DNA of 64,000 nucleotides, from assembly GCA_027604705.1 (NCBI GenBank), contig JADHYV010000006.1:124001-188000 (forward strand), written 5' to 3'. Below the pieces are notes generated by a model. It ran no database searches and was not told the origin of the DNA. It was given only the letters and a program-made list of their open reading frames with translations. Both the position numbers and the translations under genes were made by a program. The DNA comes from Allomyces arbusculus. Lineage: Eukaryota > Blastocladiomycota > Blastocladiomycetes > Blastocladiales > Blastocladiaceae. Position 1 is the first letter of the stretch, and the number at the start of each line of letters is the position of its first letter. Shown here piece after piece: positions 25,277 through 36,830 of the stretch.

Positions 25277-27817
25277 TGTCGCCACCGCCGCCCATGGCGC
25301 TCCACCTGCCGCCACTCTCTGGCCCGTCAGGTGCCAGCACCAACGACGCGCCACTGTCGCTGCCAACCCCGCCACGCCGACTCGCCAATACATCTCGGAG
25401 GAGTACCGCCGCACCGCCACCGCTGATTGCCGTCATGGCGCCCGACGGATCCGCATCGACCGCGCGAAGACGGTCGCAGTGGGGTGCGCCGACTGCGAGC
25501 GCGACAACGGCATCGTCAGCACCGCCCGCGCGTTCCGTCCCGCCGACGCGACGGTTGCGGTCGACGACGTCGCTACCCGCGATCCCGGCCGTCGCGGCCG
25601 CAATTTCCCACTCGGCCGAACCACGCGCACCACCACCCGCGGCCTCAGCGCCTGTACCAGCGTCTGTGCCGGAGCCGCACATCGCCCGACTCGCTGCGGC
25701 CGCCCACATTGCGCGTCTTGCCGACTTGCACAACCTCCCGCACGTCTCTGCGGCACTCGCTACCGACGTCCCGGACTTGGCGTCTTCCCGCGCCAACCAC
25801 GCGCGACTCGCGCGCGCCGTCGCTGACGGGCGTTTCGCGGACGCTGTGCGGCTTGTCGAAGCCGCAGCACCTTCCACCGAGACGCGCTCCGTGGTCGATT
25901 TACTGCGCTCGATGCAGTGGCGCGAACTGCGTGATGCGGGAAGGGAAGACGCGGCGCGCGCGGTGGCCGATACGGTGCATGATCGCGAACGGATATGCAG
26001 TGGGGAGGTGCCAAGGGTCGAGGAAGTGTGGCGCGCGGTCAGGGTGTATGTGGCCGGAGCTGGGGTGGAGGGGAGTGGGGAGGGGTGGGTGCCGCTCCTC
26101 GCGCGGTGGTTCTGGCACTACGATGACGTGTCGGGCGAGGTTGTGGACCGGTGGAGTGGTGGAGGAAGTGCAAAGGGGGCGATCGTGTTGTCGAGGACGG
26201 ATTCGGGGACGGTCGCAGTCGATCATGGTCAAGCGCGCGAAAGGAACGGCAAGGTCGACGAGACGAGCGAGGTGCCACCGGCACCGTCGTGGACCGCGTC
26301 CCCCGCGTCGTCGGCCACCAGCTCACGCCAAAGTAGTGGAGGCAAGCTTGGGTCGGAGCCGGCGTCGTTGTGGCTCACCGATTCAACGTCGTCGTCGCTC
26401 GGCGAGCCCGCGGCCGGCTCTGCTGCCCGATCAGCTGCCACGGACCCGCTCACGTTCCCGGCCCCAGACCCGAACGCATTACCGCCCGTCGAGCCGCTCG
26501 CGTCCTGGACGGCCGGACAGCCGCCGACACTCTCGTGGATCGACCAGCACGGGCCGTTCCATGCGCCCGTCAGGTTTTTTGACGTGACCGAGTACGACGG
26601 GTACGAGCACACCCTCACCTGCATTTGGGCGAACTGTAACTAATCCGCTCCACCCACCCAGATCCGACATCGCCGCGCTCATCCTCGACTCCTCCGTCCT
26701 CTCCACCGCCTCCTCGTCCACCACCTCGACGCACGCCCCCGCCGCAGCCGACCGCCGCATCTACCTGTGGGACCTGACGCAACACCGTCTTCTCCCGCAC
26801 CTCACGCTCCATTCGGCCAAACCCGTCTCGTACCTATCGTTCCTGCCCGCCGACGCGGGTCTCGGCGCGTACCTCGTCGCGGCCGACCTCGACTTTGCCG
26901 TGCATATCTGGCACTGGCCGACGGGCGCGCGCACGACGTTCAAGAAATGGCACCGCCGCATCATTCACCAGGTGGCCTACATGCCGCTGCGTGCGCCGCT
27001 GCACCTCGTCTCGTGCTCGGGTGACCACTCGATGCGCGTGTGGGCGCCCGAGGGGGATGCCCAGTCGGCGGCGAGCGTGCACGCGAACCAGCCGTTCCTT
27101 AGCGTCTGTTTTGTGGGGAGCTCGGCCGACGTATGCTCTCCAACCCCACTCCTTTCTCCTCCGCACCAAACTGACTTTATCGGACACCCGCAGTCGCAGA
27201 TCTTGGTCGCCGCCCAGGCCTACGCGCTGCGGCTCTACAAATCGCGCACGCTGACCCACCTGCACACATTCCACGTCGCCGACCTGAAAATGCACCGCAC
27301 TCCAATCCACCACCTCTGCGCGTACCCTACGACCCGCGCGACCGCACATACCCGATGGACGCATCCGGACGGCACCCCCTTCGGCGCCAATCCGCCCAAC
27401 TGGGTCATCCTCACTGCGGGCCCGACGATCCTGATCTTTGACGTGGATCTTGGCGCCGTCCGCGCCCATCTGGCCTCGCGCGACTTGGATCGCCGCGCCG
27501 AGGCCGCGCGAGCCGTGGCCGAGCGGATGGGCGGGAGTGCGGCGCTAGCTGGGGTGCTCCAGCCGCCGATACGGCCAAAAGTGTCGCCGTGCGGCACGTT
27601 CGTGTATGTGGCCGGCGGCGCAGCGGGGGTCGGGGAGGTGGTGGTGTGGCGGTGTGTGTCGGGCAAGTGGGAGAGGGTGAAGAGGAGGCCGGGGGGCGGA
27701 GGTGAGGAGGGAGGTGGGGTGAATGCGGTCCCGCATGTCGCCTGGGTCAGGAATGACCGCGTGTATGCGTGCGGAGTCGCGGGGAAGAGCGTGGTCGTGG
27801 CGTGGGCGGTCGGGTGA
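25276..27817 (+). CDS. WD40-repeat protein with long disordered N-terminus
   Basis: Exons 25276-26600, 26662-27130 and 27194-27817 give 805 residues. Residues 1-130 are Pro/Ala/Ser-rich and basic. About 130-270 is helical (HIARLADLHNLP, LARAVADGRFADAVRLVEAA). A Ser-rich linker follows, then a beta-propeller from about 430 with WD-type units (RRIYLWDL, DFAVHIWHW, HLVSCSGDHSMRVW, ILVAAQAYALRLY). The second intron is 63 nt, in frame and stop-free, so retention would simply add 21 residues. No orthologue was recognised. A scaffold or adaptor role is the general expectation for such proteins. Confidence 0.8.
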
Positions 27818-28113
27818 GGTGCGGGAATGGGATACGATCTGTAAGTGGCGGTGGTGGTCAGACGCTCGATCAGCCAGAGTATCAGCGTGCAGGCATTGCT
27901 CCAATTCGCGCGTGCAAGGACTGAGGGGCTGAACCAACACTTCCCATTCGCTCATTTCGCGGACCCAAAGCACCATGATCGTGGATCAAAATTGGGACTC
28001 TGTATTCCATCCACCTCTCCTCAATCAACCTACACGCTCTCCGCAACCACCAGGGCCGCATCTAGCCGCGTGCGCGACGCGGTCGCGCACGCGACGGCTC
28101 GGGGTCGAGCAAA

Positions 28114-28405
28114 TTACAGGATCGCACACTGCTGCGTCGACGACCCGCCGTTCCCGCCGCCAATAGCGGCCTGGCGGCGCAGGCACTTGCACTGGTCGGC
28201 GGCGGGCATGCCCATGATCACTTCGGCCAGGTCCTCGGGGCGCATGTTGGCCGTGTTGGCGGGCACCTTCATCGTGCTAGCGTTCGGCGAGGATGGGGAG
28301 GGTCAGGAACTGCGCGGGCGGGAGATAGAATTAAAGCGGGAGGGGAAAATGGCGCGCATACGTCTTGCAGCGCGGGCACTTGACGAGCGTCGATTCGGCG
28401 AACAT
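28114..28405 (-). CDS. 68-residue Cys-rich protein with C-terminal CaaX box
   Basis: Small two-exon gene: 28405-28362 and 28276-28114, donor GTATGC, acceptor CTAG. It opens MFAESTLVKCPRCKT, so Cys10 and Cys13 form a CPRC knuckle. Cys44 and Cys46 (QCKCLRR) could complete a small zinc site. A Gly-rich linker leads to QQCAIL at the C-terminus, a CaaX motif whose final Leu predicts geranylgeranylation. Codons are strongly GC3-biased and the splice joins frames exactly. It may be a membrane-tethered zinc-ribbon adaptor, but no family was recognised. A TATAAAT box on the minus strand at 28611-28617 lies about 206 bp upstream. Confidence 0.72.
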
Positions 28406-29166
28406 GGTGATGGATGAGAGTGGGTGGAAGGCTACAGAGCATACGGGCGGTTGTGATGAGCGGACCGGCAAGCACGCGAATCATTAACTCGACTGCGTCC
28501 GATACACTGCGCGACTGCTTGGATGGAGGGTGAAGAGAATGTACTTCTATGACTGTCTAGAGAACGGGCGGGCTGCTCGGTACTGCTCGTTAACGGAGTG
28601 CGCTGCTGGTATTTATACCCGCTGGCGACACCCAGAGCGACGCGTTCGTGGCGACCCAACCTCACCGTTGTCGTGGTCGCGTGTCGTCCCGAAGTGGTGT
28701 GGCGAGCCGCCCCCTTTCGCCCACACTTGCCCATGCGCGGCGGGACCACGATGGAATCCAACGTGTGCGACAAGGGCCAACAATGAGGTCCAACGCACGG
28801 TGCTTGAACGGTTGGATCAGGGCGAAAGGTGGCGGCGGCGACCGGTGTCGGCGTTGGTGCGACGCGACGCGAGACGACCTGACGCGTTTATTGATCCTAA
28901 ACGATGGGATTTGACCACGCTCGCCCAAGCCGCCCGCCCCTCTTTGCCCAGCGGGTCAGCGGCGGCAGACCGCGCGATGCATGTCTGCCACGGGATTTCA
29001 TCAACATTTACCGTACCGGTCGCGATGGAGCTGATAGGACGCGTGGTCCGAGGAGCGGTGCACTTGCGCGACGCGTGGAGATCATGAACACCCAGTTGAG
29101 CTGACTTGATGAATGCGTCCCTAATGGCGTTGTGCTGGAGTGATTTACGCCAACGCGTGTGCGGTT
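28406..29166. other. Intergenic region upstream of the CaaX gene
   Basis: Holds the TATA-like element at 28611-28617. A minus-strand coding-like stretch around 28830-29120 lies just beyond the relic at 29167-29540 but could not be tied to a gene. Confidence 0.4.
28611..28617 (-). promoter_or_regulatory. TATA box, CaaX-protein gene
   Basis: TATAAAT on the minus strand about 206 bp before the ATG at 28405. A leader intron or long 5' UTR would be needed. Confidence 0.4.
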
Positions 29167-29540
29167 CTACGAAGCCCAGAGCAGAGAACCATGAAAGAAC
29201 CCCGCCAGGGACACGCCGCGCATGAGGTGGTAGGCTTTGGGGCGCGGGCGAGGGTTGCACAAGTCGACGCCGCCGTTGCCACTTTGCAGCGCAGATAGCA
29301 ACTGGGCGAAACCGCCGACGGTCGCCACGATGGAGAAGAGTGCCGCGGGCGCCACATGATCGTGGGATTTGGCAGGAATGGCCTTCGAGATGAAAACGCG
29401 TACGGCGCTCGTGGGTATCTTGGACGAAGTGGACAATGAACGTGCATAGACGATCGATGCCAATAAATGAGATGTGATTGATTGCGTCGTTGGGCAGGTT
29501 CCAGTTGCCCACGAAATTTCGTGTTGTAAATGCGCGTCAT
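29167..29540 (-). pseudogene. Decayed coding sequence of unknown family
   Basis: Strongly GC3-biased minus-strand frame ending at a TAG at 29167. It contains the hydrophobic APAALFSIVATVGGFAQLL and the tail HLMRGVSLAGFFHGSLLWAS. Upstream a different frame is also coding-like (NWNLPNDAINHISFIGIDRL, possible membrane segment), and before it MTRIYNTKF in a third frame. Two single-base frame changes separate the three, with no room for introns. It may be a recently broken small membrane protein, or sequence errors; no homologue was recognised. Confidence 0.4.
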
Positions 29541-29811
29541 CTTGCTCGGAATGAGTGTCGTTTCGGTGTCGGCTGCTTGTGATCATAGGTACATGGTGAT
29601 CGTCGGCCGGCGGTTCTGGGGTGTGCTTCCGCCAGAACGCGAAAGCGGGTCAAAGGAAGAGCAGGTGCTTCGCACGGCACGTGGCTATCGCGTGCGTCCC
29701 GCGGCCGCTCCTTGGGGAGTGTCTCGCGCGGCACCCTCGTCCTTGCGTCGCTGTCGGAAAAGCACGCTCGCGCTCCACAGCGCGGCCCGACCTTGCACCC
29801 GCTGCAACGCC

Positions 29812-30436
29812 ATGAACCCAGCCTACGCGCCGCCGCTGCCACCGCACAACCCTGCGGCTGCCGCCACCGCCGGCGTGCCGGCACACCACCACCCGGGCGA
29901 GCTTTCCCCCGGCCGCGCGCTCGAGCGGCAGGGGTACCCAGTCCTGGCCGCACGCCGTGACGCTTACCGCATTCTGGCACCCGGCGATACGGCCCTCCTG
30001 CTCCACCAAGCCGCGCGTGGGCCCGCACCGCCACCAATCATTCAGCGCGCTATGGATGTGGCAAGGAGTGCGCCGGCGGCGAGGCGAGCAGTGTTGGATG
30101 CGCCGCCGGTACGTGTTTAGGGTTTTTGTTTCGTGGGTAGCCGGTAGCCGGGTGGAGAGTAATCATCGACTGATATAACAGAGTATCACAGCGATCCGGC
30201 TCGCGGCGATGCGGCAAATGTCAGGACTGCCGCCGCCCAGGATGCTCGGTGCGTCGGCGTCGGTGGAGACGGGGTCGTGGTCAAGCAACAGTAAGCTGGA
30301 TCTTTCGTCGGGGTCGGCGCGCGAGTGGGACACGACGCGGTCAGGTCCGAGGAGTGGCGGAGGTGGGAGTGGGCGGCGGTCAGCGCAGGGGCGTGGAGGG
30401 CCGTGGGATGATGCCGCAGATGACATGGATTTTTGA
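29812..30436 (+). CDS. Hypothetical protein, two exons
   Basis: Exons 29812-30108 and 30182-30436 give 183 residues. The donor GTACGT at 30109 follows DAPP; the acceptor ATATAACAG ends at 30181, with a TGAT-type branch site just before it. Phase is kept. Residues 1-30 are Ala/Pro/His-rich. The core has LERQGYPVLAARRDAYRIL and PPIIQRAMDVARSAP. The tail is Ser/Gly/Arg-rich and ends PWDDAADDMDF, an acidic-hydrophobic end that looks like a short binding peptide. Nothing was recognised. It is supported by codon bias and the clean splice that joins two otherwise separate frames. Confidence 0.6.
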
Positions 30437-30700
30437 TTTGTATTCGACGGTAATTTTGGTCGCGAGAGTGAGACGGTGTTGGCCTTGTGATGGTGTTGGC
30501 TCGAGACGCTTTTTGTTTCAGGCCGAGTGAAACCGGGGGCAAGCTCGATGACTGAGACCCACGAAACGTCTATCCGCGATGGCATAAATAGTAAACATGT
30601 CCAAACGTGCGCCCGCACAGTCCTCCCCACCCGACAATGAAGCGACACAGTCCCTGAGTCGGCGCGGTCAGGTCCGCCAGCTCCCTTCCCAACACCATCA

Positions 30701-33658
30701 TCACACAGCCGCCATGCCCGCCGTTGCTGCCGCCGTGACCGACGACCCGACAGGCCGGTCGGAGTGCCCGCCGTGACCCGGCAACTTCGGCAAGGCCGAC
30801 GACCCGGCACTGCCGCTGCTTCGTGCCATTCCCGCGGCCGGGATCGCGGCAACCGTCGCATGCGGGTGTGCGTGCGCATGCCCACCGCCGCCGCCTCCGC
30901 CGCGCATCCGGCTCTGGTGAATGGCCTTCTTGGCGAGCAAATACTTTTTCTTGACGTCCTGCACCTGCCTTGAGAGCGCCTGGATATCGGCCTTGAACTC
31001 GATTGCCTGCGCCTGGTGCATGTTGAGTTCCGACGCCATGGCCTTGAGCTCGCGCGTCTTGTCCTTGACGAGGTTCTTGAGCACCTCCACCTGCTGGACA
31101 ATCTCCGGACCCGGCACGCGACTGAGCATGGCCTTGAGGTCGAGGTACAGCTTCTCCTTGGCCTGCAACAGCAACTCCTTCTCGACGACCTGCTCGGTCT
31201 TGGCAATCAATCGTTTCTGCAGCGTCTGCACCTTCTGCACGAGCTCGTAGGTCGACGGGTCCGACCCTGCAAGCTTGCGCCACCGATGAATGTTCATCGG
31301 GTTCTCGAGTTCCTCTTCGAGCACCTTGACACGCGTGCGCTCGTTGAGCAGTTCTTTTTGCAGCCGATAAATCTCGTTGCGCAACGTCTCAACATTGGTC
31401 GTCTCGTGCTGCAAGATGGTCTTTTCGCGCCGCAGCTTCTTGACCTCGAGCTTGAGCACGCGAATGTCCTCGAGCCGCTCACGGTACTGGATCTCGCCCT
31501 TGTTGAGTGTCGACTGCTGGATCTTGATCTTTTCGTAGAGCAGCGCGAGCTCGTCGTTACGCCGGATCAGTTGCGTGCCGAGAATGTCCTAGTGTCGGCG
31601 AGAGCACCGAGACGGCGTGTCAGTTCGCAAAAACAAGCGAGCAAGCGAAAAGCGCCGAGGCCTAAACGGAAGACAGCGTACGCGCTCCTGAATGACGGCC
31701 TCATACTCCTTCTTTTGCCGCAACCGCTCCGAGTCGGCCTCGGCAATAATGTGCCGCAGCTTGTTCTCCTCGGCCTGCTGGTTCTGAATAAACTGGTGCG
31801 CGGCGTCGAGCTGCTGCTTGAGCTTTTGCAGTTCCTGCTTGGCCCCATCCTTTTCCTTTTCGACCTTGAGGTGCTCAAAGTGCTCCTTGAGCAGCGCCGA
31901 CTCCTTGGCCGAGATCTCCTCCTTGTACTGCTCAATCTGGTGCGTCATGATCTTGAGCTTGCGGCGCATTTCAGTGATCTCGTCTTGCGATTCAATCAGG
32001 TTCTTCGAGTACAAGTTGCGGTCCGACCGGACCTGCTCGTATAGCGCCTGCTGCTGCTTGAGCTTGTACTCAGCCTCGGCAATCTTCTTCTTGTAGTCAA
32101 AGATTTGGTTCTCCTTGATGATCACCTCCTCCTCGGCGGCCTGCTTGCCCTGCTGGATCTGCGCGGCCTCGTTCACGTACCGGTCGCGCTCCTTTTCGAG
32201 CGCGAGAATCAGCTTGCGCTGCTTAGCGGCCTCTTCCTTGTACCCGGCGATCTCCTGCTCGAGGTTCTGTTTGGTCTGTTCGTGCAGCTTGACGAGATTG
32301 GCCTGTTTTTGCGTCGCTGATGTAGCCTTGAGGTAATTCTTGGACAAGATGTCGCGCTCGCGAATCAGGTCGTCAATCTGCTTGCGGTCCGTCTCGGCCT
32401 GCTTCTTGTGGCTCTCGACCTGCCGCTCGAGCGAGTAGACGAGCGACTTGAGCGCGTCGCGGTCCTGCTCGGCGGCCGCCTTCATCTCATCCACCTGCTT
32501 GAGCTTGCGCTGCAGCATTTCGCGCATCTTGGCCACCGACTTAAAATCCGTCTGGATGCGGTCGACGTCGTCGTCGGCCAACTTGACCTCTTGCGCCAAT
32601 TTCTGGTTCTCGGCCACGAGCTGGTTCGCCGTATATAGGTGATGGTCGACTTCTTCCTCGAGCTTCAGCTTCATCGAGTGCAGCAGGTCCGATTCGGCCA
32701 CCATCTTATCCCGTGCGTCCTTGGCGTCCTTCAGGACAGACTCGAGCTTGCGCACCTCGTCCTGCGCGCGCGCCAGTTGCTCGGCCGTGCGTTTCGACTC
32801 GGTCGCCTTCGCGTCGGCCACCGCGCGCGCGTCACGCACATCCCGTTCGAGTCGCTCCCGAGCAGCCGCGTCCGTCTCGGCCTCCTCCTGCCTAAGCGCC
32901 ACGAGTTCCTTGAGCGACGCGATTTCCGCCAAGAGCGTGGCGCGATCGCGCGCATTCGCCGCGTCCTTTTCCGCCAACTCTGCCGCGTCCCCTTGCACCG
33001 CCGCGAGCCGCGTGCGTTCGGACTCCAGTGCGCGCGCGAGCTCGTCACGTTGTTGCAGAACTTCGAGCACGTTCGTGTTTTCCGAGACGAGCGCGCGCTG
33101 GGCGGGGGAGCGCGCCTGCGTCGCCGTCGCGAGCTTGGCCTGTAGGTCGGCGACGAGGTCCTTGTTCGCCGAGTCGCGGTCGTTGGCGGCTTCGAGCAGT
33201 GCCCACGCTTTCTTCAGTTCTTTTTGCAGACCCATGATTTGCCGGTCTTGCGAGGACGTCGACGAGGAGGAGGACGGCGGGCGGACGGTGGTGGTGGCGC
33301 CCGACGGTGTCGACGTCGAGATGGACGGAATCGCCGGCACGGTCCCGGGAGCAGTCGTGGTGGGCGGCGCAGCCGAGATGGACGCGTGCCGCGACCGCGA
33401 GGGCGGAGTCGTTGCGACGGATGCACGTCGTGTCGCCGCAGCGGGCGGCGCGGGGACCGGGACTTGTGCGACGGGCGGCGTGTCGTCGGCCGAGTCGGCC
33501 GAATCGAGGCTCGCATCGACAGACGTGTCGCTAGATTCAGCGTGGGGCGGGGAGGTGTCGAGCGGTGGCGGTGGAGCCGACTCGGCAGCAGCTGCGGACG
33601 GTTCCGAAGAGGCCGGTGCCGGGGCCTCTGGCGGTGCTGGGTCGGTCGAATCGTCCAT
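30701..33658 (-). CDS. CFAP58: Cilia- and flagella-associated protein 58 (CFAP58/CCDC147)
   Basis: Axonemal coiled-coil protein needed for flagellar assembly and motility. Exons 33658-31682 and 31588-30701 give 954 residues; animal CFAP58 has about 870. Residues 1-140 are a disordered Pro/Ser/Thr extension not typical of the family. The rest is nearly continuous coiled coil. The C-terminal block is diagnostic: GEIQYRERLEDIRVLKLE, LRNEIYRLQKELLNERTR, LEEELENPMNIHRWRKL and TLQKRLIAKTEQVVEKELLL. A Gly/His-rich tail follows. The intron (donor GTACGC) joins AVIQER to DILGTQLIRRN. Its presence implies a flagellated stage, the zoospore or gamete. Confidence 0.95.
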
Positions 33659-34127
33659 GGTGGTAGCGGTGCGTGCGGCAGGGGAGGTGCTGGTGATGGT
33701 GGATGGCGGGTTGGGCCGCCGTCTAGTCTAGGCCGATGCGAGGCGGGGTATGGATGCGGCCAGATTGCGTTGCGGCCAGTTGGACTGGCCTGACGTGCGG
33801 GTGCGGGTGCGGATCGTCGTTGCCATCGATGGCAGTGGCCAAAAGCAAATTTGCAGCAAAAGTAGAAGCGTCTCGCGCTGTCTCGCAGTGAGTGGCGTGA
33901 TGGTCCTATGAGTTTGAGTCAAAGCTGCCTCACCACGCCCTCTCTCTTGCTCTTTTGTCGCAGTGTCGAGACTTCCGCTGGCCCACGTTGTGACACGTTC
34001 TTACCAATCAAGCATCGATGAAGGAAACCGCGCTGAATTGCTGGAGCGCACGCGCACGGCACCTCACGACCAACCACACTCCACACTACAAAAGTACCTA
34101 TAATCTTTCCTCGCGCCGATCGCCGCG
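33659..34127. other. Intergenic region upstream of CFAP58
   Basis: No supported gene. This is the CFAP58 leader and the 3' flank of the BAR-SH3 gene. Confidence 0.5.
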
Positions 34128-36304
34128 CTAATGCGCATGGAAGCAATTCTGGCACTTGCCGCGCTTAAACACATTCTCCACGTACTCGTCGCACCCGCAC
34201 GTCGTGCACGGCCCCGGCTTCCCTCCCGCTCCTGCCGCACTCGCCACCGCACTCAATCCATGCGACCACGACGCCGACACCGGCATCCCTCCACTTGGTT
34301 TCGCCGTCGATGAACTGCTCTGCGCGCTTGCGCGCCGCACGTGCCCCAAGACCGCGGCCGCAGCTTGCGGGTGCGCGGCAGCCACGTGTGCCGCCGTCTG
34401 CGCTGCGTGCAGGGCCTGTTGTGGGTGCGCGGCAGCGTACGACACGGCCGCGCCCGTGAGGGACGAGGTGGAGAGTGGACGGGTCGTGCCACCGGCAGAC
34501 GCGGAGGAGCGGAGCGTGGATGCGGTGGTCGGGGCGAACGGCGGAGTGCGTGACGAGCCGGTCGAGTGTTGCGCGACAGTGGATGGGACGCGGGAGCCGG
34601 TGGAGTGCGTCAGGACGGCGGAGGCGGCGGTGGGGAGGGTGGTGGGGAAGCGTGCGCCGGTGCCGTGCGTTGCAACGGCGGCGGTTGCGGCGGGAGGAGC
34701 AGCGGCGGCGGCGGGAGCGGGGGTGTCGGTGATGGGTTCGGTGTAGTTGGCCGGGAACATGCCGCGCGCGCCATCTACAGTTAGAGACGAGCATATCAGT
34801 CTTCGAGACGCTCGTAAAGAGGAGACCAAGGGAACGTACTGCACTCGCCGATCCACCACCCGGAATCAATCTCATCCAGCACCGTGATGACTTGCCCACG
34901 ACGCAGTGTCAACTCCTGGTCGCTCTCACCATCAAAGTCGAACGTGACGCGCACGAGCCGGCGGCCGTCGGCCGCACCGCCACTGGCCCCACCTCTCGCG
35001 GGCAACGACGGTGGCGGTGCGACCGTCACCGCAATCGATTCCGGCTCCGGGTGCTCGTGCACCGGTTCCGGCACTACCGCCTCCTCCACCACTTTCTCCA
35101 CCACCGGTTCCGGCTCCCGCTCCGGCTCGACGTGGTGTTCCGTTGGCGGCGCTGCCGACCCCCTGCGCGCCGGCGGCGGTGGCGGGGCCCCAATCCGCCC
35201 AATCGACGCAACCGAATTTTGCCGGGAATGGTGTTGCCGTGCAGCCGCGGGAGAGGGGGGCGGGATCCGCGGCGGAGTCGACGTGCGTGCGAGCGAGGCC
35301 GTGCTCGCGTGCGTCGACCGCGGCGGCGGTGGCGCCATCCCGGCGAGATTGGCCTGTAGCGCCGTGAGCATGTCGGTGCATTTGGTGAAGTACTCGACTT
35401 GCGCGGAGACGAGCTCGTGGATCGAGGATCGGCCACGGTCCTGGTTTGGGGAGGGGGGGGGGGGGGTGAAAAGACGGTCAGCTGCGAGGAAGAATGTTGG
35501 AGCAGCAAACTGTTGTGCGAACGGACCTCGAAATCGAGCAGGAAGGCCATCTTGCCCTCGAGGTCGTGCAGCGTTTCCTCGTACTTGTACTGCGCGGCAC
35601 GCACTTCCTCTTCGAGCTCGGGCTTCTCTTTTTTGGCCTTTTGCATCTTGTTAAGCTTGGCGTCGTAGTCGAGCCGCCGCGACTCGAGCTTGCGCCGGAG
35701 TTCCTGCCGACGAACCATATCGGGTCAGCGCGACCACTCGCAGCGGGGGCGGTCGAACAAGAATGACCGCGCGCGTACCGAGTACTTCTTGGACTCGCCC
35801 ACGTATTCCTCGAGAATCGACAGATAGCTAGTGTGCATGCGGTTGACCTAGGACAAAGAACACGTCCATCAGCTCACAATCGTGCACCGGATCGCTCCCC
35901 TCCACCACCAACCACCAAACCCAAACACGTACAAACGCGTTCTGCCACGCGCCGACCTTATCCAGCGCCTCGCCCGTGACGACCAGGTCGTGGCCAAACA
36001 TTGACTCGTCGCCCAACATAGTGCCCAAGTGCAGCATCGATGCGCCGAGCGCGGCCAACGGAATTTGTTTGGCCTCGGCGCCCGCGACGGCCGACGCGGT
36101 GGCCACAATTCCGCCAATGGCTTTAGGCTCGTGTGTGGCCACATACTGTTCTGCAATCATGGCCATCTTCTCCATGACTTCGCGGCGCGCCTCGGTGCGT
36201 TTTTCGAGGTCGCGGAATTCTTGCGTGAAGTCAGTTTTGTTGACGGAGCCGAGCTTCTCGTTGGTCCATTGCTTGAGCTTGCCGAGGTTCTTGGCGAGAC
36301 TCAT
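34128..36304 (-). CDS. BAR-SH3 protein with C-terminal Cys/His motif (endophilin-like)
   Basis: Predicted membrane-curving adaptor for endocytosis or organelle shaping. Exons 36304-35933, 35847-35779, 35703-35527, 35440-34840 and 34774-34128 give 621 residues. The BAR domain is about 1-240 (MSLAKNLGKLKQWTNEKLG start; VEYFTKCTDMLTALQANL end). A Pro-rich linker comes next, then an SH3 domain at about 366-420 (RVTFDFDGESDQELTLRRG, WWIGEC, GMFPANY). After a Ser/Thr/Ala-rich stretch the last 27 residues form a Cys/His motif: CxxCxC, a DEYVENVFK core, then CxxCxHxH ending the protein. Intron 3 uses donor GTCCGT and contains a 14-G run. Partner and membrane are not predictable from sequence. Confidence 0.88.
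35453..35466 (+). repeat. 14-G homopolymer in an intron
   Basis: Fourteen consecutive G within intron 3 of the BAR-SH3 gene. The same length occurs in an exon of the tRNA 2-thiouridylase gene at 39129-39142. Confidence 0.9.
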
Positions 36305-36830
36305 CGTGGTTGGTGGTTGGGGGGGCGCGCGGGTAGTGTGTCGTGTCGATGGATGGATGTTGAACGCTGTTGGGACGGATCGGGGAGGCGTAGAGCGCGT
36401 GGATCGCGCGGTGCTGCTGCAAGTCGCGCGCGTGTGGTTGGAGACTGGTGTGCGTGTCGGACGAGGGCGTGCACGCCGTCGTGGGTGTCGGCCGCAGCGA
36501 TTGGGGAGAACTAAAGGATGCAGGTGAGGTCAAAGTGGGCCAGGCCGTTGACTTTGTTCTGAGCCGCTCACGTGCGCCTGCAGCGAGACGCGCTGGGACG
36601 GGCGGAGTCGCCCCGCACTCTTTTCCATGTCCGTGAGCGGACAGGTCTTCGCCTGCAGGGCCATCATGTCCGGCCGAGAAATCGCGTCAGCGACGCGCCA
36701 TGGATTACTATGTACAATGAATGGAAGCGGATCGAGCACCCGCCAGGCCGCGCCGCGAGCGAACCCGCGACCGTGCCGCTCCGCGGATCCCGACCTTCGC
36801 GGCGCGCGGCCTCCTCATCTCCCATGCCCA
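36305..36830. other. Intergenic region
   Basis: Upstream of the BAR-SH3 gene and 3' of the small secreted protein gene; no supported gene. Confidence 0.5.
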
